Source: a virus
IMG/VR virus record: IMGVR_UViG_3300045789_000403
Span: 1-45,757 of that record
DNA length: 45,757 nt
Direction: 5' to 3' (one strand)
The translations under genes and the position numbers were made by a program. Below are positions 38,046-45,757 of this stretch, piece after piece. The notes under the pieces were generated by a model. The model was not told the origin of the DNA, made no database searches, and saw nothing but the letters and a program-made list of their open reading frames with translations. The first letter of the stretch is position 1; every line of letters starts with the position of its first letter.

Positions 38046-40035
38046 CCAGCTAGGTGCCGAGTGGATCGTTGAAGCGGTTGGCAACCTGACCGACGAGATC
38101 CACCACGTCCGCCCGTCCACGTTCAACGAGGAACACCGCTATCTTCCCGAGTCTGTCACGTCAATGCCCGGTTATCTGCGCTACAGCGTGAACCCCTTCA
38201 TGCGTGAAATTGTGGATTGCTTCGATGTGGACTCGCCGGTTCGGGAAGTGAACTTGAAAAAGGGAGTTCAGATCACCTACTCGACCGGGCTTGAGTCCGG
38301 GGCGCTGTATTACATCGCGCACGTCAAAACCCTGCCGATGATGTACGTCACCGCCGACAAGGAACTGGCCAAGGCCCGAATCGAAAACAATTTCTTGCCG
38401 ATGCTCCAACAGTCCGGCTTCGGCGACGTTATCAGATCCAGCGACGAGGGGAACACCCGCAAGACTGGCAAGACAGTGGATCACCTGCAGTTCGAGGGTG
38501 GTGGTTATCTGGTCCCGTTCGGCGCGATGAACCCGGGCAAGATGCGCTCGTTTTCCATCGCCGTGCTGATGATGGATGAACTGGACGGTTGGCCGCTGAC
38601 CGTGGGGCGCGATGGTGACCCGGACGCACTGTTCACGGCGCGTTGCTCGGGTTACTGGGAGCGGCGAAAGATTTTTCGCGGGTCCACGCCGCTGTTGAAA
38701 CACTCCAGCAAGATCGAGAAACAGTTTCGCCGCGGTGATCAGCGTCAGCACCTGGTCCGCTGCAAGGCGTGCGACTATCCCCAGGCGCTGCGCTGGAAAG
38801 CCCGCGACACCGAAACGGGGGTTGCCGGTGGTTTCGTGTGGGAGACTGAAGAGGGGATTTTGCTGCCCGAGTCGGTGCGCTACTGCTGCCAGAACTGTGG
38901 TGCGGAACATTTCGAGCACGACAAGGAACGGTTATTCAGCGAAGAACACGGGGCGCACTGGCACCCAACGGCCCGACCGGCCGAGCCGGGCATCCGGTCG
39001 TACCACCTGCCGGCCTTTTACTCACCCGTGGGGATGCAGCCGTGGTCTAAGTGTGTCGCCGAATATCTCGACGCATGGGACATGGACAACAACCGCGTCA
39101 GAGACGTGGGCAAGCTCCAGGTGTTTTACAACAACGTATTGGCCGAGCCGTTCGAGGTGATGGGCTCCCGCGTGACGTTCAGTCAGGTCAGCTCACACCG
39201 TCGAGGCGATTACAACCTGGGGCAGATCAGCAACGCGTTTGCCCGCGAGTACATGACCGGCCCGGTTCTGTTCCTGACCTGTCAAGTGGACGTCCACAAG
39301 TCGAACTTGGCCGTCACGGTCATGGGGTGGTCGAACGGGATGCGCTGCATGGCGGTGGATTACTGGCGGTTCGAGGACGAGGACTGCACCGAGATCACAT
39401 CACCCGCGTGGCAGCGACTGCGCGAGGTGATCGAGGGGACGGTCTACACCGCCGACGACGGACAGCGCTATCGGGTGGCGATTACGTTTGTCGATGCCGG
39501 GTTTGCCAACGACACAGTTACGACGTTTTGCAGCGAGTACGGCGCGGGGGTCTACCCGATCCTGGGTCGCGAACGAACCGCGAAAAACCAAACAATCAGA
39601 GAGTTTGCCGAGTTCACCACCAAGGCCGGGACGGTTGGTTTCCGTATCCTGGTTGACCACTACAAAGACCGACTAGCCCCGGTGCTGCGCCGCGAGTGGC
39701 AGCCGGACACGGGCGAGCAGGGTCCGTACCACTTCAACGCCCCGGTGAATATGCCTGACAAGGCGCTGCGCGAGCTGGTGGCTGAGGTGCGCCGGGAGAA
39801 AACCGACGACCGCGGCAACGTGGTTCAGCAGTGGCACCGCCCCGGCAACAAGCCCAACGAGCTATGGGATCTGCTGGTTTACGGGAACGCGGCGGTCGAG
39901 GTCATGGCGTGGATGATCTGCATTCAGCATTTTGAGCTTGAGACAATCAGTTGGCCCGATTTCTGGCAGTTCGCCGCCCTCCCGGAGAACGACGAACTGT
40001 TCGGTCGGCTTGCCCCGGAACCTGTCAAGGGGTAA
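38035..40035 (+). CDS. Terminase large subunit (GpA-like)
   Basis: A 666-residue protein of the lambda gpA family. The ATPase part has VNLKKGVQITYSTGLESGALYYIA in the usual Walker A zone, and LMMDELD (Walker B, about 178-184). A Cys pair region follows (RCKACDYPQ, YCCQNCGAEHFEHD), then FRGSTPLL as the coupling motif. The nuclease half has QVDVHKSNLAVTVMGW, TFVDAGFANDTV and a late DLLVYGNAA. It translocates DNA into the prohead and cuts it. gpA-type enzymes normally cut at cos, so unit-length genomes with cohesive ends are expected. Confidence 0.93.
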   Translation: MRIDQLGAEWIVEAVGNLTDEIHHVRPSTFNEEHRYLPESVTSMPGYLRYSVNPFMREIVDCFDVDSPVREVNLKKGVQITYSTGLESGALYYIAHVKTLPMMYVTADKELAKARIENNFLPMLQQSGFGDVIRSSDEGNTRKTGKTVDHLQFEGGGYLVPFGAMNPGKMRSFSIAVLMMDELDGWPLTVGRDGDPDALFTARCSGYWERRKIFRGSTPLLKHSSKIEKQFRRGDQRQHLVRCKACDYPQALRWKARDTETGVAGGFVWETEEGILLPESVRYCCQNCGAEHFEHDKERLFSEEHGAHWHPTARPAEPGIRSYHLPAFYSPVGMQPWSKCVAEYLDAWDMDNNRVRDVGKLQVFYNNVLAEPFEVMGSRVTFSQVSSHRRGDYNLGQISNAFAREYMTGPVLFLTCQVDVHKSNLAVTVMGWSNGMRCMAVDYWRFEDEDCTEITSPAWQRLREVIEGTVYTADDGQRYRVAITFVDAGFANDTVTTFCSEYGAGVYPILGRERTAKNQTIREFAEFTTKAGTVGFRILVDHYKDRLAPVLRREWQPDTGEQGPYHFNAPVNMPDKALRELVAEVRREKTDDRGNVVQQWHRPGNKPNELWDLLVYGNAAVEVMAWMICIQHFELETISWPDFWQFAALPENDELFGRLAPEPVKG

Positions 40036-40068
40036 TCTGTGGCAATCAGCAATCCCCTCGGGTGAGTT

Positions 40069-40332
40069 ATGTCGTGTAGTCGCAGTGTATGGGAAACCCA
40101 ACTCGAAAAAGCCAAGGCGGCGCTTGAAGCGTGGTCCGATGCCGAGTTGGCGCTCGCTGTTGACGGCGGTGTTCTGTCCTACACGCTGGACACCGGGCAG
40201 GGTCGGCAGACTGTCACCCGGCGTAACCTGGGTGAGATTCGAGCCACCATCAACAACCTGGCCAACACCGTGGCGACCCTTGAGGCTCGCTTGTACGGTT
40301 GCGGCACGGCACTGGGGCGCCCCCGATGGTAG
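40069..40332 (+). CDS. gpW-like head-tail joining protein
   Basis: An 87-residue protein between terminase and portal, as in lambda (A-W-B). N-terminal helix (VWETQLEKAKAALEAW), a short beta hairpin (LSYTLDTGQGRQTVTR) and a second helix (LGEIRATINNLANTVATLEAR) reproduce the gpW fold order. It completes the head by plugging or extending the portal. The stop overlaps the portal start. Confidence 0.8.
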   Translation: MSCSRSVWETQLEKAKAALEAWSDAELALAVDGGVLSYTLDTGQGRQTVTRRNLGEIRATINNLANTVATLEARLYGCGTALGRPRW

Positions 40333-41972
40333 ACACCAAGCCGCGTTTTCGCGTTAATGCCGACGGCACGCTAACCCACACGGGCGGCCCCGCGCCAACC
40401 GTGAGCGTGGACAGCCTCGGCGCGTATAACCAAGGGTTTGCCCCGGCAATCAATACCGTTTTCGACGGTGACAAGTTCCCGGGCGGTTTCGGTCCGACTC
40501 AAATTCAATTCGTGGACTACTGGACCCTACGTGAGCGGTCCTCGCAGTTGTTCAACGACAACCTGTACGCGAAAGGCCTGATTCGTCGGTTGGTTACCAA
40601 TGAAATCAACACCGGCCTAACACCCGAAGCATCCCCCGACGAGCGTGTCCTCGGCCTGCCGCTGGGCAGCCTGGCCGAGTGGACTGACCTGGTCGAAAGC
40701 CGTTACGCACTGTGGGCTGATGACGCCACCCTGTGCGACTTTCACCACCAGCAAACACTAGCCGAGTTGCAGCAAACGTCCCGGCTTGAGGCTCTGATCG
40801 AGGGTGATGAGCTGATCGTCATGCATCACTCGCAGCGCACCCAACTGCCCATGATTGAGTTGGTGCCGGGCCGTAACGTGATGACGCCCATCGGTGGCAG
40901 TGACAGGCCGAACAACGGCAACGTCATCGAGTACGGCGTAGAAATGGACGCGAACCGCCGTGTGGTCGCGCATTGGGTGCGCCAGGACGACGGCACTAGC
41001 AAGCGTGTACCGGCCTGGGGCTCTCGTTCCGGTCGCCGCGTGTCGTGGCTGGTGTACGGCACCGAGCGGCGGCATGGTGCCGTCCGGGGTGAGCCGCTAC
41101 TGTCCACAGTGTTGCAGTCGTTGAAAGAAATCGACCGGTATCGGGATTCGGCACAGCGTAAAGCCGTTGTGAACTCCATCCTAGCGATGTTCATCGAGAA
41201 GAACAACGACAAGCCCGGCACCCTGCCCATGCAGGGCGGGGCGGTCCGTCGTGATACTGTCGGTGTTGCGGACAGCAACGTACCCGACCGGAAACTTGAT
41301 ATTCTGCAGTATCACCCGGGTATGGTGGTGCAGGAACTCCAGCAGGGTGAGCGGCCCGTTGCATTCCAGGGTGGGACCGATGTTGATTTCGGCGCGTTCG
41401 AGGAAGCCATCGTGCAATCCATCGCGTGGGCGAATCAGATCCCACCCGAGATTCTGCGCCTCGCATTCTCGAACAACTACAGCGCCAGCCAAGCGGCCAT
41501 CAACGAGTTTAAAATCTACCTCAACATGGTTTGGGGTTTGATCGGCTCCACGTTCTGCCAGCCAATTTATAAAAACTGGCTACTCAGCGAGACGCTACTC
41601 GGGCGCATCGAGGCTCCCGGTCTGCTCGACGCATGGCGTGACGGGATGCGTCAGGACATTGTGGGCGCGTGGATGGCCGCCGACTGGTACGGCACCATCA
41701 AACCCAGCACCGATATGGTCAAGGCGGTCCGGGCGTCCCGTGAGTTGCTGGCGGAAGGCCTGACGACCCGCGCCCGCGAGGCACGAATTACCACGGGTAC
41801 TAAGTACGGGAAGAACGTGCAGCGTCTGGCCCGCGAAAACGAACAGCTACAAAACGCGCTTGCCCCGTTGCTCGCAACCCAAGAGCAAGCAGCAGCGGCA
41901 GGGAACGCCAACGCGGTCAACGCCCTCGAGGATAAAATCGCGGAAATCATGGGGGATGTGCGCGATGGGTGA
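40326..41972 (+). CDS. Portal protein (lambda gpB-like)
   Basis: A 548-residue protein from ATG 40326. Family features: RSSQLFNDNLYAKGLIRRLVTNEINTGL near the start, LIEGDELIVMH, LVPGRNVMTP, HGAVRGEPLLSTVLQSLKEIDRYRDSAQRKAV in the clip/stem zone, and QIPPEILRLAFSNNYSASQAA. It forms the dodecameric ring through which DNA enters and leaves. The C terminus is a helical, Ala/Asn-rich barrel-like stretch. Confidence 0.92.
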   Translation: MVDTKPRFRVNADGTLTHTGGPAPTVSVDSLGAYNQGFAPAINTVFDGDKFPGGFGPTQIQFVDYWTLRERSSQLFNDNLYAKGLIRRLVTNEINTGLTPEASPDERVLGLPLGSLAEWTDLVESRYALWADDATLCDFHHQQTLAELQQTSRLEALIEGDELIVMHHSQRTQLPMIELVPGRNVMTPIGGSDRPNNGNVIEYGVEMDANRRVVAHWVRQDDGTSKRVPAWGSRSGRRVSWLVYGTERRHGAVRGEPLLSTVLQSLKEIDRYRDSAQRKAVVNSILAMFIEKNNDKPGTLPMQGGAVRRDTVGVADSNVPDRKLDILQYHPGMVVQELQQGERPVAFQGGTDVDFGAFEEAIVQSIAWANQIPPEILRLAFSNNYSASQAAINEFKIYLNMVWGLIGSTFCQPIYKNWLLSETLLGRIEAPGLLDAWRDGMRQDIVGAWMAADWYGTIKPSTDMVKAVRASRELLAEGLTTRAREARITTGTKYGKNVQRLARENEQLQNALAPLLATQEQAAAAGNANAVNALEDKIAEIMGDVRDG

Positions 41973-42726
41973 GCATTTTAGCGCCGACATTGACGCCGAA
42001 ATCGCCATCGGCCTGGGCACCGTGGACGGCGTGTCGAACTGGTTCATGTTCGGGGCGTTCAATAATTTTCAGCAGGATGTTGAGCGGGATCTAACATGGC
42101 TGCCTGTGACGTCAAGCATTCCGTTGCCCGCTATCGCTGGTGAATCACTGGAGATCGTAAGCAGTGACGCGGCCGATGTGGGTACGGTCATCGAGATCGA
42201 CGCACTTGGCCCCGATGCAGTTGAGCTTGAAACGTTCACCGTCGAGCTAAACGGCACAACCCCGGTTGCGCTACCCGGTTCGATTTCCAGAATCAATCAA
42301 GCGGACAGCGTGGACCCGGACGGGTTCGCCGGCACCGTGACGATTCGCGGCGCTGGTGGCGGAACAGCGTACGCCCTGATGCGCCCGGAAGACCAGCAAA
42401 TGAATCAGGCGCTGTACACCGTGCCGACTGGTAAAAAATGGAACGTCGCGTTGCTGATTGCAACAATCCAGCGGTCGCAGGGTAGTGATAACGACGCGAG
42501 GGTTTCAGTCAGATTTAAAGGCGTGAACCAAACCCGCTGGCGCCGACCGTTTACCTTTGGTGCACAGCGAAGCGGTAACAGCTCGGTTGATCTGCACAAC
42601 CGATACCCTACGATGGCTAACGGCCCGGTTGACATAAAATTATCGGCTGTTTCCTCAGTCAACGGTACGTCGGTGTCCGGCTGGGCTAGCGGGGTGCTTG
42701 TTGACTACACCGAACCAGCCGGATAG
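41965..42726 (+). CDS. Virion-associated beta-rich protein, unknown
   Basis: A 253-residue protein from ATG 41965 (GGGGGATG-rich ribosome site), overlapping the portal stop. All-beta pattern with repeated Val/Thr strands (TVELNGTTPVALPGSI, GTVTIRGAGGGTAYAL, LSAVSSVNGTSVSGWASGVLVDY). Position between portal and protease suggests a head-surface or vertex protein. Lambda has no equivalent here. Not recognised beyond that. Confidence 0.7.
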   Translation: MGEHFSADIDAEIAIGLGTVDGVSNWFMFGAFNNFQQDVERDLTWLPVTSSIPLPAIAGESLEIVSSDAADVGTVIEIDALGPDAVELETFTVELNGTTPVALPGSISRINQADSVDPDGFAGTVTIRGAGGGTAYALMRPEDQQMNQALYTVPTGKKWNVALLIATIQRSQGSDNDARVSVRFKGVNQTRWRRPFTFGAQRSGNSSVDLHNRYPTMANGPVDIKLSAVSSVNGTSVSGWASGVLVDYTEPAG

Positions 42727-42751
42727 TATCGGTTCAAATGGAGTGTAAACC

Positions 42752-43924
42752 ATGTGGTTACTAGAAGCGGGGACGATGGCGCGAATCGAGCAAGCGTATT
42801 CGGCTGGTGTCACCCCAAACACCGAACAGGAAGTAAAGCACGCCGAAGCGTATGCGGCGGCTAACGCCGACGGCCCGCGCATTCTGAGCAAGGCCGGCAA
42901 CAGCGCCCAGGTAAGCATCCGAGGTGTGTTGACTCAAGCGCCGTCGTTCATGGCGATGCTGTTCGGTGGCGGCAACACCACCTATCCCGAAATCATCGCG
43001 TCGATTGCCTCAGCCGAGGCGGACCCGGAAATCGAAACTATCACCCTTGATGTTGATTCCCCTGGTGGTCAGTGGGCCGGCGTGTTCGACGCTGTCGCCG
43101 CACTCCAGAACGCCACCAAACCGATCAAGGCCCGCGTCTCCGGTATGTCGGCGAGCGCCGCGTATTTACTCACCAGTCAAGCGGATGAAGTTTCGGCGTC
43201 AAACCCGGGTGTTTTGGTTGGTAGCATCGGCGTGGTTCAAGGTTTCCGTGTCGATCCGGAAGTTGTCGAGATCACCAGCACGAACGCGCCGAACAAGCGA
43301 CCCGACGTGACCACCGCGAAAGGCGTGAAGGCGGTCCGGGAAGAACTGGACCCGATGCATGAATTGTTTGTTGAATCCATCGCGAGCGCCCGGGGCGTCA
43401 CGGTGGAAAAAGTAAATGCCGAGTTCGGCAAGGGCGGTGTCGTCCTGGCTGGCGAGGCACAAAAGCGCGGCATGATTGACAACGTGGTCGGGGCTCCGGC
43501 TCTGCGCGTTGTTGAACCTGTCGCGACAACTGCAACCGCCGAGCGCGGCGGGGAAGAACCGGAGAAAACGAGTATGGACCTGGCAACGTTGAAGGCCCAG
43601 CACCCCGAACTGTTCGCGCAGGTGGTGCAGATGGGGGTCGATAAAGAGCGCGACCGTGTTATCGGTCACCTGACCATGGGTGAAGGTTCCGGCGCGATGC
43701 CCACCGCTGTGAAAGCGGTCAAGGAAGGCGCGGAAATGACCAACACCCTGCAGGCGGAATATCTGACCGCCGGCATGAACCGTCGCGACCTGCAGAACAT
43801 GGGTCAGGACAACCCGGACACTGGCAGTCCTGCCGCCTTGACCGACGAGGAAAAGGACAAGCAGGCGTCTGCCGCCATCCTGAAATCCGCCGCCGCTGTT
43901 GCTGGCGTTGAGCTGGAGGCGTAA
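42752..43924 (+). CDS. S49-type head maturation protease (gpC-like)
   Basis: A 390-residue protein. Residues about 60-255 form the SppA-like fold: TLDVDSPGGQWAGV (oxyanion region), GMSASAAYLL (nucleophile Ser, about residue 130-133) and LVGSIGVV. The C-terminal 116 residues are helical, acidic and scaffold-like. As in lambda C, the protease is fused to a scaffold that can also be made separately from an internal start (43574). It removes scaffold and matures the prohead. Confidence 0.9.
   Translation: MWLLEAGTMARIEQAYSAGVTPNTEQEVKHAEAYAAANADGPRILSKAGNSAQVSIRGVLTQAPSFMAMLFGGGNTTYPEIIASIASAEADPEIETITLDVDSPGGQWAGVFDAVAALQNATKPIKARVSGMSASAAYLLTSQADEVSASNPGVLVGSIGVVQGFRVDPEVVEITSTNAPNKRPDVTTAKGVKAVREELDPMHELFVESIASARGVTVEKVNAEFGKGGVVLAGEAQKRGMIDNVVGAPALRVVEPVATTATAERGGEEPEKTSMDLATLKAQHPELFAQVVQMGVDKERDRVIGHLTMGEGSGAMPTAVKAVKEGAEMTNTLQAEYLTAGMNRRDLQNMGQDNPDTGSPAALTDEEKDKQASAAILKSAAAVAGVELEA
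43574..43924 (+). CDS. Internal-start scaffold protein (Nu3-like)
   Basis: In the protease frame, GGAG (43561-43564) lies at suitable distance from ATG 43574, which would yield a 116-residue product (MDLATLKAQHPELFAQVV...). The region is helical and charged as scaffolds are. Lambda makes Nu3 in the same way from gene C. The internal start is seen; its use is inferred. Confidence 0.65.
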   Translation: MDLATLKAQHPELFAQVVQMGVDKERDRVIGHLTMGEGSGAMPTAVKAVKEGAEMTNTLQAEYLTAGMNRRDLQNMGQDNPDTGSPAALTDEEKDKQASAAILKSAAAVAGVELEA

Positions 43925-43927
43925 CCC

Positions 43928-44308
43928 ATGGAAATCACCAAAAACGAGCCGTTTGGCATTGTCGTTTGGCACCCTGTTTATCAGGACGAAACCCTGACCG
44001 CCACCGGCGAAGTCACATGGGCAGCCGGCACTCTGCTGGGTCGCATCACTACCGGTGGCAAGCTGACTGCTTACACGTCCGGTGCGTCTGACGGCTCCGA
44101 GGTGCCCATCGCGGTGCTCAAGGAAGAAGTCGTATTCGCTGGCGCTGGTGACAAAGCCGACCGACCCATTGTGTCTGGTCGTGTCCGTCGGGGTGACCTG
44201 GTCGCTCACGGTGTGGGCGCTATCACCGACGCCGAAGCTGACGCGCTGCGCAGCATGACTATCATCCCGCAGAACGTCGCCCAGTTGGGCGAGTTCGATA
44301 ACGAGTAA
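43928..44308 (+). CDS. Head decoration protein (gpD-like)
   Basis: A 126-residue protein with GGAGG before ATG 43928. The beta-rich sequence (EVTWAAGTLLGRITTGGKLTAYTSGASDGSEVPIAVLKEEV, VSGRVRRGDLVAHG) matches the lambda gpD/HDPD decoration family, trimers that clamp the expanded capsid at threefold sites. It is followed by the capsid gene, as in lambda (D-E). Confidence 0.92.
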   Translation: MEITKNEPFGIVVWHPVYQDETLTATGEVTWAAGTLLGRITTGGKLTAYTSGASDGSEVPIAVLKEEVVFAGAGDKADRPIVSGRVRRGDLVAHGVGAITDAEADALRSMTIIPQNVAQLGEFDNE

Positions 44309-44320
44309 GGGGGACTTACC

Positions 44321-45406
44321 ATGACGGTAAAGATTGAACGTGAAGGCTGGCTGCAGATGTTCCGGCAGATGCGCCGGCCGAATGGGTTCCTGCAGAGCTT
44401 TTTCACTATCAAGCCCGGCGGGATCTACAACGGCAGGAAAGTTGCCATCGACATTCAGCGGTTTGGTGAAGACGTTGCGATCGTTGTGAAGCAGGGCACC
44501 GGCCCGCGCCTGAACGATGCCGACATTTTCACCACCAAGGAATTTGAGCCGCCGGCTTACGGTGAAGCGGTGCCGTTCGATGTGAACGACCTGCTGGACC
44601 GCATGGCCGGGACTGACCCGTACACTGCTGCGTACCAGGATTACGCGGGCGCTTTGCTGGCCTACTTTATGAACGGTTTCGGTCTGATTGATGACAAAAT
44701 CGTTCGTGGTGTTGAGCTGCAGGCGTCGCAGATCCTGCAAACTGGTACGCTGGATCTCACCGATGAAAGCGGTGACACTCTGTACACGCTGGATTTCGCC
44801 CCGAAGGCAACCCACTTTCCGACCGCGGGCACCGCGTGGGATCAGGCGGGCAGCACCAAGCTGGCGGACCTTGAGTCCCTGGCGGAAGTTATTCGCGCCG
44901 ATGGTAAGTTGAACCCGGATCTGTTGATTATGGGCTCGGCGGCAATGCGCGAGTTTCTGAAAGACGAGGACGTTCGTGGCGCTCTCGACAATCGCCGGAT
45001 GGAGCTGGGCGAGATTGACCCGCGCATGGTGGACAGTGGTGCCACGCTGTACGGACGTATTTGGATCGGCGCCTATGCGTTCCAGATTTGGACCTACCCG
45101 GATACCTACACGGACCCGCAAAGCGGCACCCCGACCAAGTATGTGTCCGATGGCAATGTGATCATGCTGTCCAGCCGTACTCGTCTGGACCGTACTTCGG
45201 CGCGTGTACCGCTGCCCCTCGGTCCCGACCCGCGTGTTGCGTCCCTGCTGCCTGGCCGGGTGTCCTCCCGCGAGGCTGGTATCGACGTGACCCCGAACGT
45301 CTACTGCACGCCGAACGGCAAGCAGATCATGGGTGAGCTGGAAAGCCGCACCCTGTTGATCCCGGCCCAGATTGATGGTTTCGGCACCCTGGACACCGGG
45401 TTGTAA
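44321..45406 (+). CDS. Major capsid protein (gpE-like)
   Basis: A 361-residue protein, HK97 fold, lambda gpE family by length and content: GFLQSFFTIKPGGIYNGRKVAIDIQRFGEDVAIVV near the start, FEPPAYGEAVPFDVNDLLDRM, and the C-terminal PYKYVSDGNV-type strand with SSRTRLDRTSARVPLPLGPDP. AGGGGG precedes the ATG. A strong terminator follows at once. Confidence 0.94.
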   Translation: MTVKIEREGWLQMFRQMRRPNGFLQSFFTIKPGGIYNGRKVAIDIQRFGEDVAIVVKQGTGPRLNDADIFTTKEFEPPAYGEAVPFDVNDLLDRMAGTDPYTAAYQDYAGALLAYFMNGFGLIDDKIVRGVELQASQILQTGTLDLTDESGDTLYTLDFAPKATHFPTAGTAWDQAGSTKLADLESLAEVIRADGKLNPDLLIMGSAAMREFLKDEDVRGALDNRRMELGEIDPRMVDSGATLYGRIWIGAYAFQIWTYPDTYTDPQSGTPTKYVSDGNVIMLSSRTRLDRTSARVPLPLGPDPRVASLLPGRVSSREAGIDVTPNVYCTPNGKQIMGELESRTLLIPAQIDGFGTLDTGL

Positions 45407-45423
45407 CGAGTAAGTGAGCGTTT

Positions 45424-45449
45424 CCGGGGCCTAACGGCCCCGGTTTTTT
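45424..45449 (+). terminator. Strong intrinsic terminator after capsid gene
   Basis: CCGGGGCC (45424-45431), loop TAAC, GGCCCCGG (45436-45443) and six T. A perfect 8-bp stem inside the late operon, presumably partial, so that capsid mRNA exceeds that of the joining and tail genes downstream. Confidence 0.93.
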
Positions 45450-45472
45450 ACGAACAGGAAAGGAATAGGGCA

Positions 45473-45757
45473 ATGCCAAGCAACAAGGAAATCATCAACG
45501 ATATTCAAGCGTTGGCCGCCGAATTGGGTGAGCCGACTCCTAACACCGACGGTGCGAATAATGAAAAGCTGCTGAACATCGCCCGCGACTTGCGCCAGCG
45601 GTTGAAAGCGGCACCCAGCGCCGAGGAAGCCAAAGCAGCCGAGGAAGCCAAAGCAGCCGAGGAAGCCAAAGCAGCCGAGGAAGCCAAAGCAGCCGAGGAA
45701 GCCAAAGCAGCCGAGGAAGCCAAAGCAGCCGAGGAAGCCAAAGCAGCCGAGGAAGCC
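45473..45757 (+). CDS. gpFI-like head/packaging protein, N-terminal part
   Basis: ATG 45473 with AGGAA upstream. A 49-residue helical domain (NKEIINDIQALAAELG, NNEKLLNIARDLRQRLKA) is followed by the Ala-Glu-Glu-Ala-Lys-Ala array, open to the last base. The frame continues at base 1 and ends at 300; the complete protein is at least about 148 residues when the two array ends are overlapped. The N-terminal helices resemble those of lambda gpFI in spacing and position. Confidence 0.75.
   Translation, partial: MPSNKEIINDIQALAAELGEPTPNTDGANNEKLLNIARDLRQRLKAAPSAEEAKAAEEAKAAEEAKAAEEAKAAEEAKAAEEAKAAEEAKAAEEA
45620..45757 (+). repeat. 18-bp tandem repeat array, right contig end
   Basis: Identical over all 138 bases to positions 1-138. 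It has exactly the same partial last unit, as expected if the assembler closed a circle on the array or could not span it. Confidence 0.97.

Noticed and set aside
43199-45121. 640-codon antisense frame opposite protease, decoration and capsid genes
   Set aside because: It spans three well-identified genes on the other strand; codon bias explains the openness.
45505-45741. Antisense Ala/Ser repeat frame at the right end
   Set aside because: It is only the complement of the 18-bp tandem array.

Overview
This window looks like the complete genome of a tailed, contractile-tail (myovirus-type) phage, opened at an arbitrary point. The first 138 and last 138 bases are identical and consist only of an 18-base tandem repeat. 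One reading frame runs through both ends, so the sequence closes into a circle through a single head gene. The assembler most likely broke at the repeat; these are probably not physical DNA ends. Base composition is GC-rich. Gram-negative features are a lipoprotein o-spanin, a putative outer-membrane barrel and sigma70-like promoters, so the host is probably a gammaproteobacterium or similar (inference). I see no integrase, excisionase, CI-like repressor, tRNA or CRISPR, so a lytic life style is the simplest reading.

Layout. (1) Late, + strand, from about 36.5 kb through the contig ends to 16.4 kb. The head module is in lambda order: gpZ-like protein, small and large terminase, gpW-like joiner, portal, a virion protein, an S49 protease with a nested scaffold, gpD-like decoration protein, gpE-like capsid, gpFI-like protein carrying the repeat, gpFII-like joiner. 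The tail module is in Mu order: terminator, sheath, tube, frameshifted assembly chaperone, tape measure, gpN, gpP, gp45, gp46, gp47 and gp48. Three host-recognition proteins follow (SGNH esterase fibre, lectin-like fibre, six-repeat propeller-like fibre). The lysis cassette comes last (M15 peptidase, holin candidates, Rz/Rz1 spanins). (2) Early, - strand, 24.19 down to 16.41 kb: a Pro/Ala-rich protein, Cas4/RecB-like nuclease, Enc34-type SSB, a duplicated-motif protein, family B DNA polymerase, MazG-like protein, small membrane protein and RdgC. (3) Early, + strand, from 24.27 kb: SF2 helicase, zinc ribbon, C5-methyltransferase-like protein, VRR-NUC-like nuclease, tandem-HTH regulator and an NrS-1-like primase-helicase. 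Two cassettes of small unknown genes follow, each headed by a near-identical 87-bp promoter/leader. An AT-rich island and an HNH-like gene lead back into the head genes.

The two early arms diverge from one promoter region near 24.2 kb. Together they encode a nearly self-contained replication/recombination machine: priming-helicase, polymerase, SSB, nuclease, branch-acting helicase, RdgC and nucleotide-pool cleaning. The late operon and the early minus operon converge at 16.4 kb with a 32-bp overlap of coding ends and no room for a terminator.

Most interesting observations: a piece of the tail-fibre propeller repeat sits, about 91% identical at DNA level and in frame, inside an early recombination-module gene. 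An exact VNTR lies in a head gene. A possible RBS-sequestering pseudoknot precedes the frameshifted tail chaperone. A duplicated promoter/leader plus first codons founds two small-gene cassettes. A 'PWDERIH' mini-domain occurs in opposite element order in two neighbouring proteins. The regulator is made of two TetR-type HTH units with no ligand domain. The small terminase gene appears leaderless, with a palindrome in its promoter spacer. All functional assignments were made by reading the sequence; no database search was run.
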